Assembly: GCF_009498035.1 (NCBI RefSeq)
Contig: NZ_CP034550.1
Coordinates: forward strand, 10,478,001 to 10,542,000
DNA: 64,000 nt
Direction: 5' to 3'
Source: Saccharothrix syringae
GTDB taxonomy: Bacteria; Actinomycetota; Actinomycetes; Mycobacteriales; Pseudonocardiaceae
Below the pieces are notes generated by a model. That model saw only the letters and a program-made list of their open reading frames with translations, had not been told where the DNA came from and searched no databases. A program made the translations under genes and the position numbers. Shown in pieces: positions 39,713 to 48,114 of this stretch; position 1 is the stretch's first letter; each line of letters starts with the position of its first letter.

Positions 39713-40696
39713 ATGCGCGCACACCGGCTGACCCTGCCGCTGCTGTCCGTCACCCTCGCCCTCGTCGCCGCCCCCCTGTCCGGCGGCGCCGCACCCCGTC
39801 CCGACACCCCTCCGCCGGGGACCGCCGACGTGGAGCTGGTCGAGGTCTTCTCCCCCGACGGCACCATCACGCGGACCGCCCTGCCGCGGGTCGTCGAGGC
39901 CCAGGCGGCACCCGACGAGGTGACCGCGGACGTGGTCGCGATCCAGCAGACCGGCGCCCCCGAGCAGCGGTTCGACCTCGTCTTCGTCGGCGACGGCTAC
40001 ACCGCGGCGGAGCTGGAGACCTACCACTCGCACGTGGTGGGCAAGTGGGCGGAGCTGTCCGCCGTCGAGCCGTTCGCCTCCTACAAGCAGTACTTCAACG
40101 TGTGGCAGGTCAACGTCGTGTCCAACCAGTCCGGCGTGGACAACGACCCCACCCTCGGCGTCGAGCGGGACACCGCGCTGGACATGGGCTTCTGGTGCCA
40201 GGGCCGCGACCTCCAGACCGAGCGCCTGCTGTGCGTCAACCAGGCCAAGGCCGGCCAGTTCGGCGCGCTCGCGCCGCAGGCCGACCAGGTCATCGCGCTC
40301 GGCAACACCGCCAAGTACGGCGGCGCGGGCGGCGGCGTGGCCACCGCGGCGGGCGCGAACGACCAGGCCGGGCAGATCGCCGTGCACGAGCTGGGCCACT
40401 CCATCGGCCGGCTGGCCGACGAGTACGACTACCCCTACGACCGGTACTCGGGCGCAGAGCCGACCGAGGTCAACGCGACCGCCGACCCGACCGGGGCGAA
40501 GTGGGCGGCCTACCTGGGGCAGCCGTCCCCGGACGGCGGCGTGGTCGGGGTGTTCGAGGGCGCCCGCTACTACCTGCGCGGGCTGTACCGGCCGACCGAG
40601 AACTCGATCATGCGCACGCTGGGCCGCGAGTTCAACCTGGTCGGGCGCGACGCGATGATCGCGGCGTTCCGGGAGCGGGTGCCGGAGCTGAGGTGA
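39713..40696 (+). CDS. Secreted M64 family zinc metallopeptidase
   Basis: Exported peptidase of 327 residues. Signal peptide about 1-26 (ending GGAAP). The metzincin-type site HELGHSIGRLADEY begins at His225, with the further zinc ligand expected after it. The family includes a Clostridium IgA protease, but most actinobacterial members have no known substrate. It interrupts, on the opposite strand, the tlpA-ccdA order seen in mycobacteria. The last 23 bp including the stop are tandemly duplicated (40679-40724). Confidence 0.9.
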   Translation: MRAHRLTLPLLSVTLALVAAPLSGGAAPRPDTPPPGTADVELVEVFSPDGTITRTALPRVVEAQAAPDEVTADVVAIQQTGAPEQRFDLVFVGDGYTAAELETYHSHVVGKWAELSAVEPFASYKQYFNVWQVNVVSNQSGVDNDPTLGVERDTALDMGFWCQGRDLQTERLLCVNQAKAGQFGALAPQADQVIALGNTAKYGGAGGGVATAAGANDQAGQIAVHELGHSIGRLADEYDYPYDRYSGAEPTEVNATADPTGAKWAAYLGQPSPDGGVVGVFEGARYYLRGLYRPTENSIMRTLGREFNLVGRDAMIAAFRERVPELR

Positions 40697-40746
40697 CCCG
40701 GGTGCCCGAGCTGAGGTGACCCGGTGGGCCGGCCGGCCGCGGGGTC

Positions 40747-41358
40747 TCAGGACTCCGCGGCCAGCCGGTCCACGATCGGCGTCAGGTCGCCGGCGATCAC
40801 GCCGCCGAGGAACGCGGCGGCCACCCGGTGCTGCTTGTCGAGCACGAACGTCGCGGGCACCGTGTTCGGGTGCAGGCCGCGGAAGGCGAGCATCGCGCGG
40901 CCGGACTCGTCGTAGATCGACGGGTAGGTCAGGCCCCGGTTGCTCATGAAGTCGCGCGGCAGCTCGGTGGAGTTCTCCTTGACGTCCACGCCCAGCACCT
41001 GCACGCCCAGCGGGCCCTTCTCGTCCTGCACCTTCTGCAGCTCGGGCGCCTCGGTGCGGCACGGCGGGCACCACGCGCCCCAGATGTTGATCACCACGAC
41101 CTTGCCCGCGTAGTCGGACAGCGAGACCTGCGCGCCGTCCTCCATCAGGCTCGGGCCGGTGAGGTCGCCCAGCTTCTTGCGCTCGTCGCCCTCGTAGCGG
41201 AGCTTGGTCTCGCCGTTGGGCGCGACGAGCTGGAACTCGCTGCCCGTGGCGACCGCGTCGTCGCCGGACGAGCACGCCGACAGGAGCAGCAGCGCGGCCA
41301 GGGCGGTGGCGAGGACCTTCGCCGGGGTGCGCGCGGCGGTTCTCGTCGGGGTGCTCAT
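40747..41358 (-). CDS. TlpA-like thioredoxin lipoprotein
   Basis: Membrane-anchored thiol oxidoreductase, probable outer partner of CcdA in cytochrome c maturation. 203 residues; lipobox LLSAC with Cys29, redox motif WCPPC at 96-100, cis-Pro in TVPATFVLD. Matches Rv0526 in position. The ATG overlaps the upstream stop (ATGA). Confidence 0.92.
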   Translation of the reverse strand: MSTPTRTAARTPAKVLATALAALLLLSACSSGDDAVATGSEFQLVAPNGETKLRYEGDERKKLGDLTGPSLMEDGAQVSLSDYAGKVVVINIWGAWCPPCRTEAPELQKVQDEKGPLGVQVLGVDVKENSTELPRDFMSNRGLTYPSIYDESGRAMLAFRGLHPNTVPATFVLDKQHRVAAAFLGGVIAGDLTPIVDRLAAES

Positions 41359-42011
41359 GCCCCGGTCACCCGCGGGTTCGTCGCGCCGACCGGCTCGGTG
41401 TAGACCAGCCGCACCAGCTGCTCGCCCTCGAAGACCAGGCTGGTCAGCGACGCCAGCGAGCACTCCCGGCGGCGCGGGTCGTGCCACATCCGCTTGCCCT
41501 CCAGGAACCGCCGCAGCGTCCAGATCGGCAGCTGGTGCGACACGCACACCGCCTCGTGCCCCTCGGCCGCCGCCCGCGCCCGCTGCACCGCGCCCAGCAT
41601 CCGGTGCGCGATGTCCAGGTAGGGCTCGCCCCACGACGGCCGGAACGGGTTGACCAGCTTCGGCCAGTGCAGCGGCGAGCGCAGCGCGCCGTCGCCGACG
41701 GACACCCGCAGGCCCTCGAACTGGTTGTCGGCCTCGATCAGCCGCTCGTCGGAGGCCAGCTCCAGCCGGTGCGAGTCGGCGATGGGCGCGGCGGTCTGCT
41801 GCGCCCGGTCCAGCGGGGACGCCACCACGTGCGCGATGTCGTGGTCGGCCAGGTGCTCGGCGACGGTCAGCGCCTGCCGCCTGCCGCGCTCGGACAGGTT
41901 GAAGCCCGGCAGGCGGCCGTAGAGGATGCCGGTCGGGTTGTGCACCTCGCCGTGCCGCAGCAGGTGCACGACGGTCCGGCCACCACCGCCGGTGGGCGCG
42001 CGGTCCCTCAC
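41355..42011 (-). CDS. Histidine phosphatase family protein
   Basis: Phosphoglycerate-mutase-like fold, 218 residues. The catalytic LLRHGEVHN motif is near residue 18, and the second His is in [12 protein letters not shown] 42011 overlaps the hemL stop (GTGA), so it is coupled to hemL, as Rv0525 is to Rv0524. Substrate unknown. Confidence 0.9.
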   Translation of the reverse strand: MRDRAPTGGGGRTVVHLLRHGEVHNPTGILYGRLPGFNLSERGRRQALTVAEHLADHDIAHVVASPLDRAQQTAAPIADSHRLELASDERLIEADNQFEGLRVSVGDGALRSPLHWPKLVNPFRPSWGEPYLDIAHRMLGAVQRARAAAEGHEAVCVSHQLPIWTLRRFLEGKRMWHDPRRRECSLASLTSLVFEGEQLVRLVYTEPVGATNPRVTGA

Positions 42012-43306
42012 CTGCCCGCCTCCTTCGCGGCGGCGGCCGCCCGCGCGGCGTGCGGCAGGGCGTCCGAGATCACCTGGAAGTCGTCGTCGGTCATGGCCGC
42101 GTTGACGAACCACGCCTCGAACGCGCTCGGCGGCGCGTACACGCCGCGCTCCAGCAGGGCGTGGAAGAACGGCGGGAAGCGCCACGTCTCGGCGGCCTGC
42201 GCGCCGGCGTAGTCGGTGACCTCGTCCTCGCTGAAGAACACGCTGACCATGTTGCCCGCGAACTGCACCCGGTGCGCCACGCCCGCCTCGGTGAGCGCGG
42301 TGGCGAACAGCGCGCCCAGGCGCGTGGCGTTGGCGTCGAGCGTGCGGTAGACCTCGTCGGTCGCGGCGCGCAGCGTGGCCAGGCCGGCGGCCACCGCGAC
42401 CGGGTTCCCGGACAGCGTGCCCGCCTGGTAGACCGGGCCGGACGGGGCGAGCCGGGACATCACGTCGGTGCGGCCGCCGAACGCCGCGGCGGGCAGGCCG
42501 CCGGACATGACCTTGCCGAAGGTGTAGAGGTCGCCCTCGACGGCCTCCAGGCCGTACCAGCCGGCGCGCGACACGCGGAAGCCGGTCATGACCTCGTCCA
42601 TGATCAGCAGGGCGCCGTTGGCGTGGCAGAGCTCCTTGAGCTCGGCGTTGTGCTTCGGGGCGATCGCGCCCATGTTGCCCGCGGCGGCCTCGGTGATCAC
42701 GCAGGCGATCTGGTCCGGGTTCTCCGCGAACGCGCGGCGGACGGCCTCGACGTCGTTGTAGGGCAGCACGATCGTGTCGGCCGCCTGGGCGCCGGTGACG
42801 CCGGGCGAGGTGGGCAGGCCGAGGGTGGCCACGCCGGAGCCCGCCTGGGCCAGCAGGGCGTCCACGTGGCCGTGGTAGCAGCCGGCGAACTTGACCACCT
42901 TCTGCCGGCCGGTGAAGCCGCGGGCGAGGCGGATGGCGCTCATCGTGGCCTCGGTGCCGGAGTTGACCAGGCGGACCTGGTGGACCGGGGCGACGCGGTC
43001 GATGATCTCCTCGGCCAGCTCGATCTCACCCTCGGTGGGGGTGCCGAAGGACAGGCCCGAGGTGGCTGCTTCGCGGACCGCCCGGACCACGTCGGGGTGG
43101 GCGTGGCCGAGGACCATCGGGCCCCAGGAGGCGACGAGGTCGACGTAGCGGTTGCCGTCGGCGTCCCACAGGTGCGGGCCCTCGCCGCGGACCATGAACC
43201 TCGGCGTGCCGCCGACCGAGTGGAAGGCCCTGACCGGGGAGTTCACGCCGCCGGGGATGACCGTGGTCGCGCGCTCGAACAGTTCCTGGGATCGCGTCGC
43301 TGTCAC
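42008..43306 (-). CDS. hemL: Glutamate-1-semialdehyde 2,1-aminomutase
   Basis: PLP enzyme converting glutamate-1-semialdehyde to 5-aminolevulinate in the C5 heme pathway, following HemA. 432 residues; [14 protein letters not shown], the PLP-site [12 protein letters not shown] and the lysine in [18 protein letters not shown] are present. GTG 43306 starts 11 nt after the preceding small membrane gene. Confidence 0.95.
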   Translation of the reverse strand: MTATRSQELFERATTVIPGGVNSPVRAFHSVGGTPRFMVRGEGPHLWDADGNRYVDLVASWGPMVLGHAHPDVVRAVREAATSGLSFGTPTEGEIELAEEIIDRVAPVHQVRLVNSGTEATMSAIRLARGFTGRQKVVKFAGCYHGHVDALLAQAGSGVATLGLPTSPGVTGAQAADTIVLPYNDVEAVRRAFAENPDQIACVITEAAAGNMGAIAPKHNAELKELCHANGALLIMDEVMTGFRVSRAGWYGLEAVEGDLYTFGKVMSGGLPAAAFGGRTDVMSRLAPSGPVYQAGTLSGNPVAVAAGLATLRAATDEVYRTLDANATRLGALFATALTEAGVAHRVQFAGNMVSVFFSEDEVTDYAGAQAAETWRFPPFFHALLERGVYAPPSAFEAWFVNAAMTDDDFQVISDALPHAARAAAAAKEAGR

Positions 43307-43317
43307 GGGGTCCAGTC

Positions 43318-43890
43318 TCACACGTCGGGGTTGGCGACCTGCTCCCGGTGGTCGGTGGCCCGGGTCTCCTTCGGTTGGGGAGTGGCCTGGGTCTCTTGTG
43401 GCTGGGTCTCTTGTGGCTGGGTCTCTTGTGGCTGGGTCTCTTGTGGCTGGGAGTCCTGTTGCCGGGGGTCCTGTCGCTCGGGCTCTTCGGGCTCTTCGGG
43501 CCGGGTCTGCTGCGGAGGGAAGTCCTGCTCCTCCGACTGCTCCCGCAGCTGCTCCTCCGGTTGGTCCTCCCAGTACTCCTGCGGGGCCGGGCCGCGGGTG
43601 CGGAACGCGAGCACGGCCTGGCGGACGGCGTCGAGCAGGAGCACGCCCGTCGCGGTGCCCAGGGCCACGGCGGTGCCGATCCAGTTGCCGTGGTACCGGG
43701 TGGCGGCCAGGGAGCGGCCGTCCTGGGTCGGGTAGCTCTGGTGCACCACACCGCGCTGCCAGCACCACGCGGCGGCCAGGACGAGCAGCACGCCGAGCAC
43801 CACCTCGCCGGCGGCGACGAACGCCCGCTTGGGCTGGTGCAGCTTCGGTGCCTCGGGCACGGGCTCGCTTCCCACGGTGGCCGCTGTCAC
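43318..43890 (-). CDS. Membrane protein with QPQET repeats
   Basis: 190-residue protein, unknown function. Two membrane segments (about 25-45 and 70-92), then a long Gln/Glu/Pro tail including four perfect QPQET pentapeptides encoded by 15-bp tandem repeats (about 43390-43450). Lies between hemL and the small membrane gene cluster on the same strand. The tail is probably disordered. Confidence 0.72.
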   Translation of the reverse strand: MTAATVGSEPVPEAPKLHQPKRAFVAAGEVVLGVLLVLAAAWCWQRGVVHQSYPTQDGRSLAATRYHGNWIGTAVALGTATGVLLLDAVRQAVLAFRTRGPAPQEYWEDQPEEQLREQSEEQDFPPQQTRPEEPEEPERQDPRQQDSQPQETQPQETQPQETQPQETQATPQPKETRATDHREQVANPDV

Positions 43891-43903
43891 GTCGGTCAGC
43901 TTC

Positions 43904-44341
43904 TCACGAGGGGTCGCGGGCGAGCAGGTCGGCCAGGGCGGTGCGGAGGGCGTCGGGGTCCCTCGCCCAGGCGGTGACGACGGTGCCGTCGGCCAGGCGC
44001 AGCGGCACCGGTCCGGTGCCGCGCGGCAGGGACCAGCCGCCGCCCAGGACGCGGGCGCCGGCGCGCGGCTCCACGCCCTCGGCCGCCGCGATGTCGCGCA
44101 CGCGCAGCTCCTCCCGGCCCTGGTGCAGGGCGACCGGGGTGAGGAGGACGGCGTACACGCGTCGCCTGCCCTGGACCCAGACCAGGGTGGGCAGCAGCAG
44201 CGCCAGGGCCACGACGCACCACAGCAGGGGGCGGACCGCGCCGGTCAGCGCCTCCACCCCGAAGCCGAGCAGGGCGAACACCGGGCCCCACAGCAGGGGC
44301 CACCAGGAGGCGCCGGGTTCGGCGTGCAGCACGGGTTCCAC
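43904..44341 (-). CDS. DUF3093-like membrane protein
   Basis: 145-residue protein: two membrane helices (about 14-35 and 38-55) followed by a beta-rich PH-like domain (RRRVYAVLLTPVALHQGREELRVRDIAAAEGV). The layout fits DUF3093, a membrane-anchored domain of unknown function, but this is tentative. GTG 44341 directly abuts the upstream TAG. Confidence 0.65.
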   Translation of the reverse strand: MEPVLHAEPGASWWPLLWGPVFALLGFGVEALTGAVRPLLWCVVALALLLPTLVWVQGRRRVYAVLLTPVALHQGREELRVRDIAAAEGVEPRAGARVLGGGWSLPRGTGPVPLRLADGTVVTAWARDPDALRTALADLLARDPS

Positions 44342-44860
44342 CTAGCCGAGGTTCCCCGCGAAGTAGTGCCGGGTGCCCGGCAGGAAGCTGCACGCCGCGG
44401 CGGCGACCGGGAGGAGCAGGCGCAGGACGATGACGGTCCAGGAGACCGGGCCCAGGTCGTCCTCGGCGGCCACGAGCAGGGCCGCGACGGTCAGGGCGGA
44501 CAGGACCAGGGCGCCGCCGCACAGGGCCAGGCGGGCGTGGTAGCTGCCCCTGAGCAGCGCGATCGCGCCCCAGAGGCCGGCGATGGCCAGGCAGGTGGTG
44601 CCGAACAGGGTCATGACCGGGGCGAAGCCGGTGAACCGGTCGTCCTCGGCCGCGGTGCGCAGCGCGGTGCCGATCGGCCAGCTCAGCGCGGTGAGGAGCC
44701 AGAGGGCGAAAGCCGCGGTCACGGGGGCGGGGCGGGCCACGGTGGTGGCGGCCTGGTCCACCTCCCGCATCGCGCCCGGGAAGGCGGGTGGGGGTTGGTG
44801 GGGCTGGTGGTGGTGCGGGGGCAGGGGCGTGCCATAGGGGTCGAACGGTGGCTGGCTCAT
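44342..44860 (-). CDS. Small multi-pass membrane protein (hem-cluster family)
   Basis: 172 residues. A His/Pro-rich N-terminus (PPHHHQPHQPPP) is followed by four membrane helices. C-terminal PGTRHYFAGN resembles the endings of the genes at 44877 (PGTAQWVRQH), 45282 (PASREFFEAAKRV) and 46036 (PAAAAHFRN). The four look like diverged tandem copies. Function unknown. Confidence 0.7.
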   Translation of the reverse strand: MSQPPFDPYGTPLPPHHHQPHQPPPAFPGAMREVDQAATTVARPAPVTAAFALWLLTALSWPIGTALRTAAEDDRFTGFAPVMTLFGTTCLAIAGLWGAIALLRGSYHARLALCGGALVLSALTVAALLVAAEDDLGPVSWTVIVLRLLLPVAAAACSFLPGTRHYFAGNLG

Positions 44861-44876
44861 GCGTCACCGACCTCGT

Positions 44877-45278
44877 CTAGTGCTGCCGCACCCACTGTGC
44901 CGTACCGGGCAACCAGGTCAGCGCCAGGCCGGTGGCGATCAGCAGCAGGGGGACGACGTTCGCGGCGGCGGCGCCGGGCAGGACGAAGGACAGCACGTGC
45001 ACCACGGCCAGGGCGGTGAGCGTGCCGCGCGTCCAGCGCTTGCCGGACTTCAGCAGCCAGGCGAGCACGGCGTAGCCGATCGTGAAGACGGCGGCGACCA
45101 GGGTGAGCTGGAGCAGGATGTCGTTCACGCGGGCGGGGTCGTCACCGACCCGCTCGGCGGCTTCCCGCAGCTCGCCGCGCCTGATCCACAGGACGGCGTT
45201 GTCGAACACGACGAAGGCGGCCAGCGCGAACCACACGCCGACCGCCGCCCGCACCACGGCGGGCGGTTGTGCGCCCAC
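44877..45278 (-). CDS. Small multi-pass membrane protein (hem-cluster family)
   Basis: 133 residues, four predicted helices, no N-terminal proline-rich tail. Shares with neighbours the arrangement helix - polar loop (RRGELREAAERVGDDPARVNDILLQLT region) - three helices - short PGTAQW ending. It begins 4 nt after the stop at 45282. Function unknown. Confidence 0.7.
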   Translation of the reverse strand: MGAQPPAVVRAAVGVWFALAAFVVFDNAVLWIRRGELREAAERVGDDPARVNDILLQLTLVAAVFTIGYAVLAWLLKSGKRWTRGTLTALAVVHVLSFVLPGAAAANVVPLLLIATGLALTWLPGTAQWVRQH

Positions 45279-45281
45279 CGG

Positions 45282-45977
45282 TCAGCCGACCCGCTTGGCC
45301 GCTTCGAAGAACTCCCTCGAAGCGGGCAGGTACAGCAGGACGATCGCGCCGGCCACGGCCAGCACGACCAGCAGGCTGACCAGGGTGAAGCCGAGCATGG
45401 TCAGCAGGAGGGCGGCCACGCCCACCACGTTGAGCCAGGTCCGCGCCCACGGGCGGGCGGCGCGGGCCTTGATCGCGAAGAACACCATCAGGGCGGCGAT
45501 GACGACGCTGGCGGCGGAGAAGAAGATCTGGAAGCCGACCAGGGCGGCGCGGAGCTGCTCGTCGGTGAGGCCCTGGGTGTTGCCGGCCTGCTTGGCCAGG
45601 TCGACCACGGCCTGGGGGTCTTTCAGGACCACCGCGAGGGCGATCAGCGACGGGACCGCCAGCAGGAGGGCGGCGACCAGCCACAGCCAGAACGAGACCC
45701 GGACCTCCCTGGGCGCGGTGGGCCGGGGTGCTCCGGGGGTCGGCTCGGGGGCGCTCGGGTAGGGGGCGGGCCGGTAGCCGCCGGACTGGCCGACCGCGGG
45801 CTGGTAACCGCCGGCCTGGCCGACCGCTGGCTGGTGGCCGCTGGACTCGTCGGGCCCGGGTTGGTAGCCGCCGGCCTGGTGGCCGGCGGGCTGCTCGTTC
45901 GGCGGGGGCGGCGCAGGCGTGGCGTACGGCTCCTGCTCCTGCGACGGCCGGCTTCCCGGGTCCTGTGGCGTGGTCAC
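45282..45977 (-). CDS. Proline-rich multi-pass membrane protein (hem-cluster family)
   Basis: 231 residues. The first 85 are Pro/Gln/Gly-rich with repeated GGYQPAVGQ-type segments, then four helices. The acidic loop LTDEQLRAALVGFQIFFSAASV parallels LGQDELDAAATGGTFFGLLLAA in the gene at 46036. The ending is PASREFFEAAKRVG. Function unknown. Confidence 0.7.
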   Translation of the reverse strand: MTTPQDPGSRPSQEQEPYATPAPPPPNEQPAGHQAGGYQPGPDESSGHQPAVGQAGGYQPAVGQSGGYRPAPYPSAPEPTPGAPRPTAPREVRVSFWLWLVAALLLAVPSLIALAVVLKDPQAVVDLAKQAGNTQGLTDEQLRAALVGFQIFFSAASVVIAALMVFFAIKARAARPWARTWLNVVGVAALLLTMLGFTLVSLLVVLAVAGAIVLLYLPASREFFEAAKRVG

Positions 45978-46035
45978 GGGTGCAAACGCTAAGGGCGGGC
46001 GGCGGTGCTGTCCACCGTGACAGGCGCGGGTGCGG

Positions 46036-46569
46036 TCAGGAGCCGCCGGTCGGGCGGGGTGGGGTGGGGGCGTTGCGGAAGTGGGCGGCCGCGGCGGGGT
46101 GGAAGGCCAGCACCACGGCGACCGCGTCGATGACCATGGTGACCACGCCGAAGGCCAGGTCCACCGGGCTGACGGACAGGCCGAAGGCCGCTGCCAGGCC
46201 GGAGCCCACGGTGATCAGCCGCAGCACGCCGACGAGGATGCCGGCGGCGGCCAGAGCGGTCAGCAGGACCCGGGCCCAGTTGCGGCCCTGCGCCATGCGG
46301 TTGGCCAGCAGCACGTAGACCAGGAGGAGGGCGGCGGCCAGGAGCAGGCCGAAGAAGGTGCCGCCGGTGGCGGCGGCGTCCAGTTCGTCCTGGCCGAGGG
46401 TGGGTTGTTGCAGGCGGAGCTGGTCGATCAGCATCTCGCGGTCGGACAGCTGCACGACGAACCTGACCAGGCCGAGGGCGGCGCTGGCGATGAACAGCCA
46501 CCTGGCCAGGTGGAGCGGCCTTGGTGGTGTCGGCTGGTTGGTCGGCCGGGTGTTCGGCGTGGGGGGCAT
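46036..46569 (-). CDS. Small multi-pass membrane protein (hem-cluster family)
   Basis: 177 residues, four helices, N-terminus PPTPNTRPTNQPTPPRPLHLARW. It begins 8 nt after the hemB stop and so is likely in the hemB operon. It has the polar loop and C-terminal motif shared with the three genes that follow. Function unknown. Confidence 0.7.
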   Translation of the reverse strand: MPPTPNTRPTNQPTPPRPLHLARWLFIASAALGLVRFVVQLSDREMLIDQLRLQQPTLGQDELDAAATGGTFFGLLLAAALLLVYVLLANRMAQGRNWARVLLTALAAAGILVGVLRLITVGSGLAAAFGLSVSPVDLAFGVVTMVIDAVAVVLAFHPAAAAHFRNAPTPPRPTGGS

Positions 46570-46577
46570 CGCGGGGG

Positions 46578-47555
46578 TTACCTGGCGTTGAGCCAGTGGG
46601 CTGCTTCCACGGCCCAGTAGGTGAGGACGATGTCGGCGCCTGCCCGGCGGATGGAGGTCAGGGTCTCCAGGACGGTGCGCTCGCGGTCGATCCAGCCGTT
46701 GCGGGCGGCGGCCTCGACCATCGCGTACTCGCCGGAGATCTGGTAGGCGGCGACCGGGACCGTGGACAGCTCGGCCACGGCCTTGACCACGTCGAGGTAG
46801 GGCAGGGCGGGCTTGACCATGACCATGTCGGCGCCCTCGGCCAGGTCCAGGGTGGCCTCGCGGAGCGCTTCCCGGGCGTTGGCCGGGTCCTGCTGGTAGG
46901 TCTTGCGGTCGCCGCTGAGCTGCGACTCGACGGCGTCGCGGAACGGGCCGTAGAGGGCGGAGGCGTACTTGGCGCTGTAGGCGAGGATGCCGGTGTCGGT
47001 GTGGCCGGCCTCGTCCAGGGCGGCGCGGATGAAGCCGATCTGGCCGTCCATCATGCCGCTGGGGCCGACCACGTGGGCGCCCGCGCGGGCCTGGGCCACG
47101 GCCATCTCGCCGTAGACCTCCAGGGTGGCGTCGTTGTCCACGGTGCCGTCGGCGGTGAGCACGCCGCAGTGGCCGTGGTCGGTGAACTCGTCCAGGCAGC
47201 AGTCCGACATCAGGACGGTGCTGTCGCCCAGTTCGGAGCGGAGGTCGGCGAGGGCGGTGTTGAGGATGCCGTTCGGGTCCACGGCGCTGGAGCCGACGGC
47301 GTCGCGCTCGGCGGGGACGCCGAAGAGCATCAGGCCGCCCACGCCTGCCTGGACGGCTTCCACGGCTGCTTTGCGGAGGGATTCGCGGGTGTGCTGGAGG
47401 ACGCCCGGCATGCTCTTGATCTCGGTCGGGTGCGGGGCGCCTTCCTTGACGAACATGGGGAGGACCAGGTGGCGCGGCTCCACGGTCGTCTCGCTGACCA
47501 GGCGGCGGAGGGCCGGGGTGGTGCGCAGGCGACGGGGGCGGTGGGCTGGGAACAC
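46578..47555 (-). CDS. hemB: Delta-aminolevulinic acid dehydratase (porphobilinogen synthase)
   Basis: Condenses two 5-aminolevulinates to porphobilinogen. Active-site lysine regions are [16 protein letters not shown] and [10 protein letters not shown]. The metal-site segment is [13 protein letters not shown], in which two of the three Cys of Zn-type enzymes remain and one is Asp. I chose GTG 47555 (325 residues) because GGGAG lies 8 nt upstream and family similarity starts there; ATG 47687 would add a low-complexity Asp/Pro/Glu-rich tail built on short DNA repeats and begins inside an inverted repeat. Confidence 0.94.
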   Translation of the reverse strand: MFPAHRPRRLRTTPALRRLVSETTVEPRHLVLPMFVKEGAPHPTEIKSMPGVLQHTRESLRKAAVEAVQAGVGGLMLFGVPAERDAVGSSAVDPNGILNTALADLRSELGDSTVLMSDCCLDEFTDHGHCGVLTADGTVDNDATLEVYGEMAVAQARAGAHVVGPSGMMDGQIGFIRAALDEAGHTDTGILAYSAKYASALYGPFRDAVESQLSGDRKTYQQDPANAREALREATLDLAEGADMVMVKPALPYLDVVKAVAELSTVPVAAYQISGEYAMVEAAARNGWIDRERTVLETLTSIRRAGADIVLTYWAVEAAHWLNAR

Positions 47556-47673
47556 GGCGGGTACTCCCTGGTTCTTCGGTCTTGGGCCCTGGTCTTCCGG
47601 GTCCTGGTCTTCGGGTCGGTGCTCGGGGTCGGTGCTCGGGTCGGTGCCAGTTTCGCCCCGGTGCTTCCGTCCG

Positions 47674-47805
47674 GCTCGATTTGACATGGGGCCCTTACGA
47701 GCGCCGGAGGCAGGCCGCAGCCGGCAGGCACGGCGGGGAAAAGCGTCCCGCCGAGCCTGCCGGCTCCGACCAGCCTATGGCACTCGAACCCATGTCAAAT
47801 CGGGC
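47674..47805. repeat. TIR-like inverted repeat around a strong hairpin, upstream of hemB
   Basis: Arms 47674-47690 and 47789-47805 are 17-bp inverted repeats matching at 16 of 17 positions (CCCATGTCAAATCG core). Between them is a hairpin (47719-47765): 11-bp perfect stem AGCCGGCAGGC, an A/A mismatch, 7 more bp CGGCGGG, and a 9-nt loop. It could be a small miniature element, a terminator for read-through from the hemD side, or a leader structure. No coding sequence is present. Confidence 0.7.
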
Positions 47806-47837
47806 CTCGTCGGCCCCCACCGACCCCAGCCCACTCC

Positions 47838-48066
47838 CGGCGTGTCATGCGTTCAAACCGCGCGAGTCGAACCTTCAGACCCGTCGTGTCGAACGTTCCG
47901 GACCCCCGAGTTCTACGTTCAGCACCGGCGTGTCCTCCACTCGGACACCGCGTGTCCTCCAGTCCGACACCGCGTGTCGTGCATTCGGCACCGGCGTGTC
48001 ATGCGTTCGAGCCGGGCGTGTCATGCGTTCAGGACCGGTGAGTTCTGCGGTCGGGACCGGCCGGTT
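47838..48066. repeat. 22-bp intergenic repeat array 2
   Basis: About ten tandem units of 22 bp on the plus-strand form C-GTGTC-N4..TTC-GG, in sequence: ATGCGTT, GAACCTT, GAACGTT, CTACGTT (with GAGTT), CTCCACT, CTCCAGT, GTGCATT, ATGCGTT twice, CTGCGGT. It lies between the terminator of the cobA-hemD gene and the TIR-like element. Relative to that gene, unit orientation is the same as in array 3 and the gene-proximal arm of array 1. Open frames cross it but no protein is likely, since 22 is not a multiple of 3. Confidence 0.85.
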
Positions 48067-48073
48067 CCGCGTG

Positions 48074-48106
48074 GCACCGAGCGCGCGGGTGAGGCGCGCT
48101 CGGTGC
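48074..48106. terminator. Terminator after cobA-hemD
   Basis: A perfect 13-bp stem GCACCGAGCGCGC / GCGCGCTCGGTGC with 7-nt loop, 8 nt beyond the stop at 48115 on the minus strand. It probably ends the rex-hemA-hemC-hemD transcript before hemB. Confidence 0.82.
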
Positions 48107-48114
48107 GGTGCAGG

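Noticed and set aside
47847..48041. Open reading frames through the 22-bp arrays
   Set aside because: All three frames on one strand are open because the units lack stops there; 22 bp is not a codon multiple and no ribosome site or similarity exists.
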